The notes beneath the pieces are model-generated. The model did no database searches and was not told the origin of the DNA. It worked only from the letters and a program-made list of their open reading frames with translations. From the NCBI GenBank assembly GCA_045537575.1, contig JAZSPU010000044.1, positions 1-40,891 on the forward strand: a DNA stretch of 40,891 bases. The letters are read 5' to 3'. A program made the translations under genes and the position numbers. Below are positions 1 through 8,544 of this stretch, in pieces. Position 1 is the stretch's first letter. Each line of letters starts with the position of its first letter. Source of the DNA: SIG607 sp045537575. GTDB lineage: Bacteria; Bacillota; Clostridia; Oscillospirales; Acutalibacteraceae.

Positions 1-119
1 ATCCATCCTCGTACTTTCCCGTAATTCTCAATATATATCGGATTTTTGCTTTTTACCCAGCCTTCCATTTGTTGCATAATCAGTCCGATTTCGGTGCTGT
101 CCTTTTTGGTGGGGTGGGA
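1..119 (-). CDS. possible partial coding region at the window edge, function unknown
   Basis: Read on the minus strand, the frame from about 119 to 1 has no stop and yields a mixed-charge stretch that includes the residues EIGLIMQQMEGWVKSKNP. The frame continues out of the window. ATG codons occur at 77-75 and 68-66, but neither has a good ribosome site. Upstream, the frame runs into the palindromic repeats at 123-191, so the 5' part is probably not protein. I do not recognise the family. It could be a genuine gene truncated by the edge, a decayed fragment, or a chance open frame. Confidence 0.2.
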
Positions 120-122
120 GTG

Positions 123-287
123 CTGTGCTTCGCACAGAGGGAAAAGGGAAAAGGGAGGCTTCTCCTTGAGGAGAGGCTCCGTCGAAGACGGTGGTGAGGT
201 GTAGGAGCGGATGTCCTTCATCCGCCCGTTCCCCTAATCCCTAATCCCTACTCCCTGTATCGCAACGCGATACACCTAATCCCTAAT
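123..287. repeat. cluster of small palindromes and CCCTAAT heptamer repeats
   Basis: Five hairpin-forming palindromes are packed together. They are CTGTGC/GCACAG (123-137, loop TTC); GGAG..TCTCC/GGAGA..CTCC (154-180, loop TTGA, one bulge); CCGTC/GACGG (179-191, loop GAA); GCGGATG/CATCCGC (207-225); and TGTATCGC/GCGATACA (256-274). Between them lie a G/A tract with GGGAAAA repeats (139-155) and heptamers CCCTAAT at 232-238, 239-245 and 281-287, with variants at 246-252 and 275-280. The block is more G/C-rich than its surroundings. It resembles composite intergenic repeat elements seen in gut Firmicutes, but I cannot assign a named family. Confidence 0.6.
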
Positions 288-313
288 AAAAAATCGGACT
301 CTTTCGAGTCCGA
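286..313 (-). terminator. intrinsic terminator of the MacB-like ABC gene
   Basis: The arms TCGGACTC (294-301) and GAGTCCGA (306-313) form a perfect 8-bp stem with a TTTC loop. On the minus strand it lies 5 bases after the stop codon at 319-321 and is followed by six T residues (293-288). The other flank is also T-rich, so it could work in both directions. Confidence 0.85.
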
Positions 314-318
314 ATTTT

Positions 319-3297
319 TTATTCACTCCTGAGGGCTACTACCGGATCCTTTTTGGCGGCGCTTCTTGAGGGGATAATTCCCGAAAGAAGAGTTAGCAGT
401 ACGCTGATAACTATTAGCGATACCGCTATCTGCCAAGGCAGTACGGCTGTTAAGTTGGAAAGTCCCGTTAAATGATGGAGTATTGCATTTATGGGAATAC
501 AAAGCAGATAGGTAATAACTACACCAAGCAGTCCCGAAGTAAAGCCTATAATAACCGTTTCGGCATTAAACATACTTGATACGTTCTTTTTGGATGCGCC
601 AATAGCACGAAGTATTCCTATTTCCTTTGTTCTTTCCTGAACCGATATAAGTGTAATTACGCCTATCATTATGGAAGAAACAATAAGAGAAACTGCAACA
701 AAGGCAACCAAAACGTAGGTTATTGCATTAATAATTGTTGTAACAGAGGACATCATTATACCAACGTAATCGGTATAGGTGATTTTGCTAAGCTCATCAA
801 CACCCTCGTTGTACTTTGCTATTGCTTCTTCAATAACATCCTTATTTTCAAAGGTTGAAGCATAAAGATTAATGGTAGAAGGGGAGTCTAAATCAATGTA
901 GCCGAGCTTTGCAAGATTTTCCTTTAGGCTGGAGTCTGAAAATTCCAAAACCTCATCATAGTATTTTGCACAGTCGCCGGTAGAATAATCGTCAATTTCA
1001 TTTTCAAGAGAATAAACAAGCTGACCTTCTCCTGCAAAGGCGAGTTGACGGGCAACGTTTGCGGCATACTGTATTTTAACACCTTCGGTTACCATATCGC
1101 GATAAAGCTCCTCTAAATCTTCATCCGACATATCCTTAATATACTTTTTAACTTCGCTTTCCTTCATACCCATTTCTTTTGAAAGGGTATCAATAAGTGT
1201 AGTTTCAATTTTTTCTCGGGTAATGCCCTTCATAGCATTTTCCACCGAATCATTAAGGGTTTCATCACTTGGAATACTCTTGATTTTAACGTAGATTTTA
1301 GCCTTTTCAGCCTTACTTAAACCGTCAACGTGATTTCTAAAGGCTGTTTCCTTTTCAGCTTCACTAAGATTTCCTGTGTTTTCTTTAAAGGGAAGTCCCG
1401 TAAATATATCCTTGTCTTTGTTGCTGAGCTGTTCGGCAGTTGCAGGGGTATCCTTTGCTTTTTCGCTTATATATTCGGTCAGCAGGTGAGTATAACCGAT
1501 AGATGAGCCCGAAAGCATAGCCGATACAGCGTCTTCATTTGGTCTAATAATAGCTGAAACCTTAAGAGGAGTAGCATTATCGTAAAGATATTTAATACCT
1601 GCACTTGTTTCTCTTAAATCGGTATAAAGCTTTGTTTCTTCATCCATTATATAGCAGTCGCTATTGAGAACTGTTCTGAATTCCTGTTTGCAGATGTCCT
1701 CAAAACTCCATTTTTCCGACTTAAATTCTATCTTCTTTTTATCTTCTGCAGCATTGATTATTGCGTCGATATCAGCCTTTGATTTAAGCCCTAAAGCATA
1801 AAGAGTCATATCGTCAAGCTCGTTATTTTCGTCTAAAATAAGAACTATTTCGTTATAGGAATTAGGCCAAGAGCCGTAAACTAAATCATACTGTTCTTTA
1901 ATCATTGGGTTAATGGGGTTGCCGTTTTCTCCCGATAACATTTCCTGCCACATTCCCGACATAGTGCCCATTGAAGAAAAGGACATCATAGAGGAACTGC
2001 TGTCACCAGTTTCAACACCGTAAAAACTGCCCATAAACTTAACCAGCATTTCGCTCATTAACTCTTCGGTATCAGAAACAATTATTTCGCCGTCAACATT
2101 TTTGGTATATATAAGCAAATCGTAGTTGTAGGTGTATTTTATTCCGTTTATGGCGTCCCCTAAAGTTAAATTATTAACCTTTTCCTTTTCCAAAAATTCC
2201 TTAAAGGATTTTAAATCGTTTTCACGGTTTTCTACCGAATTCAAAGTGTTAACAAGGTCATATAAAGCGTCCTTTTGATATACCGCTTCCTTATCGTGTT
2301 CGCTGTGAGACTCAGCCTCGCTCATAAAGGTTTCCATAATTGAGCCTAAATCGGTGTGCTGTGATTCGAGCATTAACGGATAAGAGGAAAGGGTATCCTC
2401 CTGCACACTGTCAATAAAGGCTGTCATACCGTGTGACACTGCGAAAATTAAGGCTATACCGATTATTCCTATACTTCCGGCAAAGGAGGTAAGAGCAGTT
2501 CTGCCTTTTTTGGTGATTAAATTTTTAAGGGATAAACCGAAGGAAGTAAAAAGTGACATTGAAGGCTTTTTAACCTTTTTATCGCTTTTTTCTACCACCT
2601 CAAGAGATAGTTCCTCTTCGCTTAAAGGATTACTGTCCGAGAGAATAAGTCCGTCAAGCATTCTTATAATTCGGGTTGAATAATGCTCGGCAAGTTCGGG
2701 ATTATGGGTAACCATAATTACAAGACGTTCCTTTGATATTTCCTTTAAAATATCCATAACAGCTACACTCGTTTCGCTGTCAAGAGCGCCTGTAGGCTCG
2801 TCGGCTAAAATTATATCAGGGTCGTTTACTATTGCTCGGGCAATAGCAACACGCTGCATCTGACCGCCCGACATTTCGCTTGGCTTTTTGCGAAGCTGAT
2901 CGCCAAGTCCTACCGATTCAAGTGCGGCTTTTGCTCTTCTTCGTCTTTCGCTTTTGGAAACGCCCGAAAGGGTGAGGGCAAGTTCAACGTTAGAAAGCAC
3001 AGTCTGATGAGGAATAAGATTATAGCTTTGGAAAACAAAGCCTATAGAATGGTTTCTGTAGGCATCCCAGTCTCTGTCGCTGAAATGCTTAGTCGATTTA
3101 CCGTTAATTATAATATCGCCGTCGGAGTATTTATCAAGTCCTCCAATGATATTAAGGGTGGTGGTCTTTCCGCAACCTGACGGGCCTAAAATTGAAACAA
3201 ATTCGCTTTTTCTGAAATTTAAGTTAATGCCTTTCAGGGCATCAACGTGAATACCGCCTGTGTTGTATTCCTTTTTTATGTTTATAAGTTTCAGCAT
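319..3297 (-). CDS. ABC transporter, fused ATPase and FtsX/MacB-like permease
   Basis: This 992-residue protein joins an ATPase to a permease. The N-terminal domain (about 1-225) has Walker A GPSGCGKTT (38-46), the Q-loop glutamine at 90, signature SGGQ (143-146), Walker B IILADE (162-167) and a switch histidine near 197, close to the LolD/MacB ATPases. A first membrane segment near 270-292 is followed by a large hydrophilic, presumably extracytoplasmic region (about 293-860). Three closing membrane segments (about 865-985) contain the FtsX-type RTKEIGILRAIGASK loop. MacB/FtsX-type pumps act mechanically on peptides, lipoproteins or cell-wall enzymes; the substrate here is unknown. It stands alone with its own terminator. 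The ATG has AAGGAGA eight bases upstream. Confidence 0.9.
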   Translation of the reverse strand: MLKLINIKKEYNTGGIHVDALKGINLNFRKSEFVSILGPSGCGKTTTLNIIGGLDKYSDGDIIINGKSTKHFSDRDWDAYRNHSIGFVFQSYNLIPHQTVLSNVELALTLSGVSKSERRRRAKAALESVGLGDQLRKKPSEMSGGQMQRVAIARAIVNDPDIILADEPTGALDSETSVAVMDILKEISKERLVIMVTHNPELAEHYSTRIIRMLDGLILSDSNPLSEEELSLEVVEKSDKKVKKPSMSLFTSFGLSLKNLITKKGRTALTSFAGSIGIIGIALIFAVSHGMTAFIDSVQEDTLSSYPLMLESQHTDLGSIMETFMSEAESHSEHDKEAVYQKDALYDLVNTLNSVENRENDLKSFKEFLEKEKVNNLTLGDAINGIKYTYNYDLLIYTKNVDGEIIVSDTEELMSEMLVKFMGSFYGVETGDSSSSMMSFSSMGTMSGMWQEMLSGENGNPINPMIKEQYDLVYGSWPNSYNEIVLILDENNELDDMTLYALGLKSKADIDAIINAAEDKKKIEFKSEKWSFEDICKQEFRTVLNSDCYIMDEETKLYTDLRETSAGIKYLYDNATPLKVSAIIRPNEDAVSAMLSGSSIGYTHLLTEYISEKAKDTPATAEQLSNKDKDIFTGLPFKENTGNLSEAEKETAFRNHVDGLSKAEKAKIYVKIKSIPSDETLNDSVENAMKGITREKIETTLIDTLSKEMGMKESEVKKYIKDMSDEDLEELYRDMVTEGVKIQYAANVARQLAFAGEGQLVYSLENEIDDYSTGDCAKYYDEVLEFSDSSLKENLAKLGYIDLDSPSTINLYASTFENKDVIEEAIAKYNEGVDELSKITYTDYVGIMMSSVTTIINAITYVLVAFVAVSLIVSSIMIGVITLISVQERTKEIGILRAIGASKKNVSSMFNAETVIIGFTSGLLGVVITYLLCIPINAILHHLTGLSNLTAVLPWQIAVSLIVISVLLTLLSGIIPSRSAAKKDPVVALRSE

Positions 3298-3323
3298 CTA
3301 TCATTTCTCCTTACTAAAAAATT

Positions 3324-3329
3324 ATTATA
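3324..3329 (-). promoter_or_regulatory. probable extended -10 promoter for the MacB-like gene
   Basis: On the minus strand TATAAT (3329-3324) is directly preceded by TGT, an extended -10. No good -35 hexamer lies at 16-18 bases. It would give a leader of about 20 nt ending at the AAGGAGA ribosome site. Confidence 0.45.
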
Positions 3330-3378
3330 ACACATATTTGTTAAAAATCTATGTATTTTTTTCCTATATTTCATATTG

Positions 3379-3407
3379 TTGACATATTTGTAAAAATTAT
3401 ATATAAT
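3379..3407 (+). promoter_or_regulatory. sigma-A-type promoter for the glycosyltransferase pair
   Basis: TTGACA (3379-3384) and TATAAT (3402-3407) are separated by exactly 17 bases, a full match to the housekeeping consensus. Transcription would start near 3414, giving a leader of about 27 nt before the TTG start at 3441. Confidence 0.85.
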
Positions 3408-3440
3408 ATTATGGTAAATTAGTATTTGGGGGAAGTTATT

Positions 3441-4337
3441 TTGAACCACAAAACATTAAGAGCCCAGACAATTTTATATCATAACGAGGTTATTAACCTT
3501 GAAAAATCGCTGTATAGCTTAGCAAAAGCCGTTCAGGTTTCAAAGGAAAAGGGCGGAGCTATTGATTTTATTGACGTTTACTACGGTGATGCTTCCAGTG
3601 AGCCTATCTTAACCGAAGAGCAAATTAACGGCTTTAATCAAAAATTCGGTGATTATTTAAAGGTTACCTATACCTTCTTCGGCTTTAATTCGGGCACTTC
3701 CAAAGGACAGAACATAATGTTTAAGGACTGCAATACCGATTACTTTATGGCATATAACCCTGACGTTATCGTTTGCGCCGATTACTTTTTAGAAATGCTC
3801 AAGCCCTTTGAAAGAATGGAAAACGTAGGTTTAGTTGAAGCAAAGCAAAGTCCTCTTGAGCATCCTAAGGAGTTTGATGTCTTAACGGGAATTGAGCCTT
3901 GGGGCGCTATGGCTTGTGTGATTATTCCAACTGAAGTTTACCGTGAGCTTGGCGGACTTGATGAAGATAATTTCTTCCTTTACTGTGATGACGTTGATTT
4001 TACTTGGAGAGTGCGTCTTTCGGGCAGAAAGGTAGTTTATCAGTCCCGTGCTTTTGTTTATCACTCTAAGCACGTTGACAATGACGGTCACGTTGTGCCC
4101 ACAAATGCTGAGCTTTACTATTCTGCCGAAGCGTTTTTGTTTATGTGTCATAAGTGGTCTAATCCGTCACTTCTTAAAAAGCTTATTGCTATTTATGAAA
4201 ACGGTACCGTTCATCAGAAGAAGGCACTTGCCGAGTACGTTATAAGAAAAGAAAAGGGACTTCTTCCCACACCCCTTGATAAAGAACACAAAATAACAAC
4301 CTTCTCCGGTTTTGGATATTCTAAAAACAGATATTAA
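3441..4337 (+). CDS. GT2-family glycosyltransferase
   Basis: This 298-residue GT-A fold enzyme probably transfers a nucleotide-activated sugar during cell-surface polysaccharide assembly. It has the family's NPDV stretch near residue 106 and an acidic DDVDFTWR motif (183-190), followed by a region like that of rhamnosyltransferase-type GT2 proteins. No membrane segment is seen. I chose the TTG at 3441 because GGGGGAAG lies just upstream at a normal distance; an in-frame TTG at 3426 would precede that ribosome site. It is followed after 14 bases by a second GT2 gene and shares its promoter. The acceptor and sugar cannot be told from sequence. Confidence 0.85.
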   Translation: MNHKTLRAQTILYHNEVINLEKSLYSLAKAVQVSKEKGGAIDFIDVYYGDASSEPILTEEQINGFNQKFGDYLKVTYTFFGFNSGTSKGQNIMFKDCNTDYFMAYNPDVIVCADYFLEMLKPFERMENVGLVEAKQSPLEHPKEFDVLTGIEPWGAMACVIIPTEVYRELGGLDEDNFFLYCDDVDFTWRVRLSGRKVVYQSRAFVYHSKHVDNDGHVVPTNAELYYSAEAFLFMCHKWSNPSLLKKLIAIYENGTVHQKKALAEYVIRKEKGLLPTPLDKEHKITTFSGFGYSKNRY

Positions 4338-4351
4338 TTGCGGTGAAAATT

Positions 4352-5785
4352 ATGAATAAAAATTATAATCCCACCGAACATTCAGCGGTTAGTGATTTTC
4401 TGAATGAATTATATGAAAAGTACGGCAAAGAAAATGTAGAACGCTTTATAAAAGGCGACTATGAATATGAAAAGGATGCGCCCTTCCTTTCGGTAATTAT
4501 GCGTACTCAGGGACACCGTCCCGAAGCCCTTAGCGAAGTTCTTCTTTGTATGTGCGGTCAAAGTGATTTAGACTTTGAGGTGCTTATAATGGGGCATAAT
4601 CTTGATAATGAAGGCAGAGCATCTGTACTAAGCATTATCAAAAATCTTCCCGATTATATGGATGGCAAGGTAAGACTGGTTGAGGTCGAAGGCGGAAACA
4701 GAACAACCCCCCTTAGCCGTGGCTTTGAAGAAGCGAAGGGAAGATACGTTTCCATTTTAGATGATGATGACCTTGTTTTTGAAGACTGGGTTGAAGCCTT
4801 CCACAAAATCGAAGATGAAAACAAGGGTAAAATTCTTCACACCTACTGTGTAGCGCAGGACTGGATGAACGTTAAAAATAAATACGGCGAAACGGTGCTT
4901 GTTTCGGTTTCGGGATTCAGAACCATTTACTGTACCGATTTTGAACTTGTTCGTCAGCTTTCTCAAAACTACTGTCCTACCTTTAGTCTTGCTTTCCCAA
5001 GTGTTGCATATAAACTGCTTGGTATTCATTTTGACGAAGAACTTACCACAACGGAAGACTGGGATTTTCTTATGCGTACCGCCCTTATTTGCGGTGTTGC
5101 TGATAATCCTACCATAACGGGAATTTACCGTATGTGGATAAATGCTGAAAATTCAGCAACCCTTCACAACAAAAAGGAATGGGACAATAACAGAAAATAT
5201 ATTCAAAAGAAGTTTACGTCCGATTCCATTCTTGTACCAAAAAGAGATACCCACAGCATAATTTCAAAAAGCAGTACCGACGTTTATTCATCCCGTCTTA
5301 ATACCAATGAATTTACCTTCCTGCTTGACGACGGTTCGGGCTTTATGTCACATCCCACCATTTCCCCCGAATTTACGGGAGAAAACGGCAAATGGCAGGC
5401 AAGGGTAAGTGACTTTAAGGATTTTAAAGAGATTAAAGCCATAAGAATTGACCCTCTTGTCAGCGGAACTATGACTGTTAAAAACTTTTCCATTCAGATA
5501 AAGGATGAAAACGGAAACACCATTGAAGGCAAAATCAATAAAAAACGCACCAACGGTGTATTTATGAAGGACTCTGTTGTTTTCCTTGGTGATGATCCTC
5601 AAATTCGCTTTGATATAAAGAAACCTGCTAAGCTTTCTTCCATTGTTTTTGAATTTGAGTTTTTCTATGATGCTGCGGAAAACTTCTTTAGATTTGCCAT
5701 ACTTCGCTTTACCGTTAAACGCTGGACGGCATCTGTTTATAGAAAACTAAGAGGAATTATAAGATTAATAAAAGCAAAAAAATAA
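4352..5785 (+). CDS. GT2-family glycosyltransferase with C-terminal beta-rich extension
   Basis: This protein has 477 residues. The catalytic GT-A domain (about 45-250) includes VSILDDDDLVFEDW, whose DDDD (137-140) supplies the metal- and nucleotide-binding acids, and a TTEDWDFLMR motif near 230. The C-terminal third (about 300-440) looks like an all-beta accessory domain, with alternating hydrophobic and polar residues and a DDGSGFMSHP stretch. It ends in a basic tail. A carbohydrate-binding or interface role for the extension is a guess. I prefer the ATG at 4352, with GGTGAA (4342-4347) as ribosome site, over the in-frame GTG at 4343. It probably acts with the upstream GT2 enzyme in surface glycan synthesis. 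Confidence 0.83.
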   Translation: MNKNYNPTEHSAVSDFLNELYEKYGKENVERFIKGDYEYEKDAPFLSVIMRTQGHRPEALSEVLLCMCGQSDLDFEVLIMGHNLDNEGRASVLSIIKNLPDYMDGKVRLVEVEGGNRTTPLSRGFEEAKGRYVSILDDDDLVFEDWVEAFHKIEDENKGKILHTYCVAQDWMNVKNKYGETVLVSVSGFRTIYCTDFELVRQLSQNYCPTFSLAFPSVAYKLLGIHFDEELTTTEDWDFLMRTALICGVADNPTITGIYRMWINAENSATLHNKKEWDNNRKYIQKKFTSDSILVPKRDTHSIISKSSTDVYSSRLNTNEFTFLLDDGSGFMSHPTISPEFTGENGKWQARVSDFKDFKEIKAIRIDPLVSGTMTVKNFSIQIKDENGNTIEGKINKKRTNGVFMKDSVVFLGDDPQIRFDIKKPAKLSSIVFEFEFFYDAAENFFRFAILRFTVKRWTASVYRKLRGIIRLIKAKK

Positions 5786-5812
5786 GACTCCAAAAGGAGT
5801 CTTATTTTTATT
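5784..5812. terminator. bidirectional terminator between convergent genes
   Basis: AAGACTCC (5784-5791) and GGAGTCTT (5796-5803) form a perfect 8-bp stem with an AAAA loop. T-rich sequence follows on the plus strand (5804-5812) and on the minus strand (opposite the A tract at 5776-5782). It lies directly between the glycosyltransferase stop and the ABC exporter stop. Confidence 0.9.
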
Positions 5813-7994
5813 CCTTAGTTTTATTCATTTGAAGCTGAGCCATAACAAGTCCGAAATAAATTCCCTTTAACTTTAGAAGCTCGTTATGTGTGCCGATTTC
5901 AGCAATCTTTTTATCGTTGATAACAGCAATTCTGTCGGCACATCTTAGAGTTGACAGTCTGTGAGCAATTGCGAAGGTGGTTCTGTTTTTTCTCAGCCTT
6001 TCAAGTGCCTGCTGAACCTGATATTCGCTTTCGGTGTCAAGTGCAGAGGTGGCTTCGTCCAAAATAAGTATTTTAGGATTGGTAAGAATTGCCCTTGCAA
6101 TAGCAATTCTTTGCTTTTCGCCGCCGGAGAGTTTATGTCCTTTTTCACCGATATATGTATTGTAGCCGTCGGGAAGTTTGCAGATAAATTCGTGTGCATT
6201 AGCGCTTTTTGCCGCCCTTATAATTTCTTCGTAAGAAGCATTCGGACAGGCAAAACGAATGTTATCAAGCACAGTTCCGCCAAACAAAAAGGTCTCCTGC
6301 AAAACAACACCGATTTGAGAATGAAAATGGGCAACGTCAATGTCCTTTATGTTAACACCGTCTATTGTAATACTGCCTTCATCAACGTCATACAGACGCA
6401 TTATAAGGTTAATAAAGGTGGATTTACCACAGCCCGACGAACCTACTAAACCTATCATTTCGCCCTTTTTAACGTCAATATCAATGCCTTCTAAAACAGA
6501 TTCATAGTTTTTATAGCCGAAAACAACGTTTTTAAGACTTATATTGCCCTTGATATCAAGCTTTTGAGCATTATTTTCAGATGTAATTTCAGGCTTTTCG
6601 TCCAAAACGTCATATATTCTTTCAAGGCTGGTTGTAGTTCTTACTATATTACGGGGTAAAAATGACATCCAGTTAAGCGGTCCTAAAAGCATTCCCGAAT
6701 AGGCGATAAACTGCATAAGCTGACCGGTTGTCATAGCGCCGCCCAGTACGTCAATGCCACCCATATAAACAATTAAATATGAGCCGAAGGCAATTAACAG
6801 AGAAAGAATAGGGAAGAAGGTAGCAAAAAACTTTTCGTTGCTTGTCTGTACCCTTTGAAGCTCGTCGTTAAGTCTGTTAAATTCCTTTACTTCGTCCTTT
6901 TCTTTGCCATAGGTCTTTACTATTCGTATTCCCGAAAGCACGTCCTGAAGCTTATTTTGCATTCTGTCGGTCTTTCGCCATTGCTTATGATAAATTTTTC
7001 TGATTTTAGGCCAGAAGGTTCTTGCAAAAATAATGATAAGGGGGGCAAATGCAAAGGCGCAAAGAGCCAAACGCCAGTTCATAATAAGCATTACTACAGC
7101 CAAAACAAGCAACGTTACCATTTGACTAAACATATTACAAAAGCAGTCGGTTATAAAGGTTCTTACGTTATACGTGTCACCCACAACCCTTTCGATAAGT
7201 TCACCTGCATTACGCTTTTGTATAGAAGAAAGAGAAAGGGTTTGCAGATGCTTTGCTACCATTCTTCTTAAATCGTCGGCAACCTTTATACCAAGCTTAC
7301 TGCAGAGCAAATGACGTAAAAATGAACCCACAATATTAAGTATAATTATACCGAAATATACGCAAAAGAATACTGCAACAACCTTTGCATCTCCTAATGC
7401 TTTTGCTAAATAATCATCAATGAAAACCCTTAAAACCTGTTGCTGAAACAGACTCAGCGCTGTGCCAACAAACATTAAAAATATAATAAGAATCAAAACG
7501 GGCATATGGGGTTTGCATATTGATAAAAGCCTTTTAATGTTCTTGTTTTTGCTGTCACATTTAGGGCAAGTTAAGGTACCAGGGAGAACTCTTCCGCATT
7601 TTTTACAGTATTTTTCTTTTTCACGGTTTACTACTATTCTATCAAAATTCTCGTTTATAAAATGCTTTACACCCTTTGCAAAACAGGCGAATAGGGAAAT
7701 AACCGTCATAGTACAACGGGCTATTATATATTCCTCATTATTCTTTACATAGGTCAGAAGCGCTCCGTTTACTTGATTTCGGCAGATAAAGTCATCAAAA
7801 TCCTTTATCTTAAATTTCTTAAAATCATTATTTTTAAAAACGAATACTTCATTCTTTGTAGCGCAAATATAAAAGTCATCAGAAAAATTTCCCTCTACAT
7901 CCAAATCCGATTTAACTGTATAAATAGCCTTAGATTCGGAGTTTTTAGTAAGCATTTCGGCATACTTTTCAGGAAGTTTTATGTTAAGATTCAT
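5808..7994 (-). CDS. ABC exporter (fused permease-ATPase) with N-terminal domain and zinc ribbon
   Basis: This 728-residue protein has an unusual front end. Residues 1-120 form a beta-rich soluble domain that I cannot name (possibly PH-like). A CxxC-x9-CxxC zinc ribbon follows (Cys130, 133, 143, 146). The type IV ABC exporter core starts near 165, with membrane helices to about 445. The ATPase has Walker A GSSGCGKST (518-526), Gln566, LSGGE (622-626), Walker B ILILDE (642-647) and a switch histidine near 677, so its ATP site looks intact. It is last in an operon with an AraC regulator, a similar exporter and a DUF1854 protein. Its TAGGAG ribosome site overlaps the stop of the DUF1854 gene. 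Substrate unknown; a heterodimer with the 8545-10872 product is likely but inferred. Confidence 0.88.
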   Translation of the reverse strand: MNLNIKLPEKYAEMLTKNSESKAIYTVKSDLDVEGNFSDDFYICATKNEVFVFKNNDFKKFKIKDFDDFICRNQVNGALLTYVKNNEEYIIARCTMTVISLFACFAKGVKHFINENFDRIVVNREKEKYCKKCGRVLPGTLTCPKCDSKNKNIKRLLSICKPHMPVLILIIFLMFVGTALSLFQQQVLRVFIDDYLAKALGDAKVVAVFFCVYFGIIILNIVGSFLRHLLCSKLGIKVADDLRRMVAKHLQTLSLSSIQKRNAGELIERVVGDTYNVRTFITDCFCNMFSQMVTLLVLAVVMLIMNWRLALCAFAFAPLIIIFARTFWPKIRKIYHKQWRKTDRMQNKLQDVLSGIRIVKTYGKEKDEVKEFNRLNDELQRVQTSNEKFFATFFPILSLLIAFGSYLIVYMGGIDVLGGAMTTGQLMQFIAYSGMLLGPLNWMSFLPRNIVRTTTSLERIYDVLDEKPEITSENNAQKLDIKGNISLKNVVFGYKNYESVLEGIDIDVKKGEMIGLVGSSGCGKSTFINLIMRLYDVDEGSITIDGVNIKDIDVAHFHSQIGVVLQETFLFGGTVLDNIRFACPNASYEEIIRAAKSANAHEFICKLPDGYNTYIGEKGHKLSGGEKQRIAIARAILTNPKILILDEATSALDTESEYQVQQALERLRKNRTTFAIAHRLSTLRCADRIAVINDKKIAEIGTHNELLKLKGIYFGLVMAQLQMNKTKE

Positions 7995-8003
7995 AAATTT
8001 CTC

Positions 8004-8543
8004 CTATAAATATAACTCAAGTTTCTTTATCTCTTTTGGAGAAAGAGTGTTAATATCCTTTATTTCAAATCTGTTTTCGCTTGAATCCTTAATTATAACT
8101 CTGTCGCCAAGCTGAAGAACAGCACCGGAAGAACCCGAAGAGCTTGAAAATTTACATTCTCCCTTATCGGTAAGCACATACCAGTAGGTATGACCGTATT
8201 CTTCTTTTATGCTGTAAATCTTTAAAATCTGGGGCATAAAATATCTGATTTCAAGCTGTTTTTTGATTAATTCAACCGTCTTTTCGTCGAATATTTCAAG
8301 GTTTTCGATAATGCCGACCTCTTCGTTTTTGCCGTCAATTTTTCTTATGGACAAATACTCATAGGGCGAGGAAAAGGGGAAGGTTCTTATTATATTTACG
8401 TGACCGTAGTCTTCACCCATAAGCATTAATGCGGCAAAACCGCCTGCTGTTTCATAAAATTCGCAGTTATTTGGAGTGATAAAATTAACAGCTAAAAGCT
8501 CATCAAGTTTTTCTTCTTCTATTTTTAAAATATCTTCAGTCAT
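8004..8543 (-). CDS. DUF1854 family protein
   Basis: This 179-residue protein of unknown function has the DUF1854 pattern: an FPFSSPYEYLSI segment, then a region where Ile and Leu face a helix ending LEIRYFMPQI, then YWYVLTDKGECKF and an ending like NRFEIKDINTLSPKE. From memory, DUF1854 genes recur next to, or fused with, ABC exporters, including transporters linked to cyanophycin loci in proteobacteria. No cyanophycin gene is present here. Its place between two ABC exporter genes suggests a soluble partner of the transporter. I start it at ATG 8543, preceded by GGTGA and sitting as TAATATG after the upstream gene; a TTG at 8555 would overlap that gene. Confidence 0.8.
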   Translation of the reverse strand: MTEDILKIEEEKLDELLAVNFITPNNCEFYETAGGFAALMLMGEDYGHVNIIRTFPFSSPYEYLSIRKIDGKNEEVGIIENLEIFDEKTVELIKKQLEIRYFMPQILKIYSIKEEYGHTYWYVLTDKGECKFSSSSGSSGAVLQLGDRVIIKDSSENRFEIKDINTLSPKEIKKLELYL

Positions 8544-8544
8544 A

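Larger units (their letters stand above)
1..318. other. 318-base stretch without a firm gene
   Basis: This stretch holds the possible edge fragment (1-119), the palindrome and heptamer cluster (123-287) and the terminator hairpin at 286-313. The 10-mer AGTCCGATTT at 82-91 is the exact inverse of AAATCGGACT at 291-300, so the cluster is bracketed by a short inverted repeat. This could be chance or the relic ends of a small non-autonomous element. No promoter is evident. Confidence 0.5.

Noticed and set aside
232..287. CCCTAAT repeats as a CRISPR array or telomere-like end
   Set aside because: Units are only seven bases, with no spacers and no cas genes; the contig continues past them.
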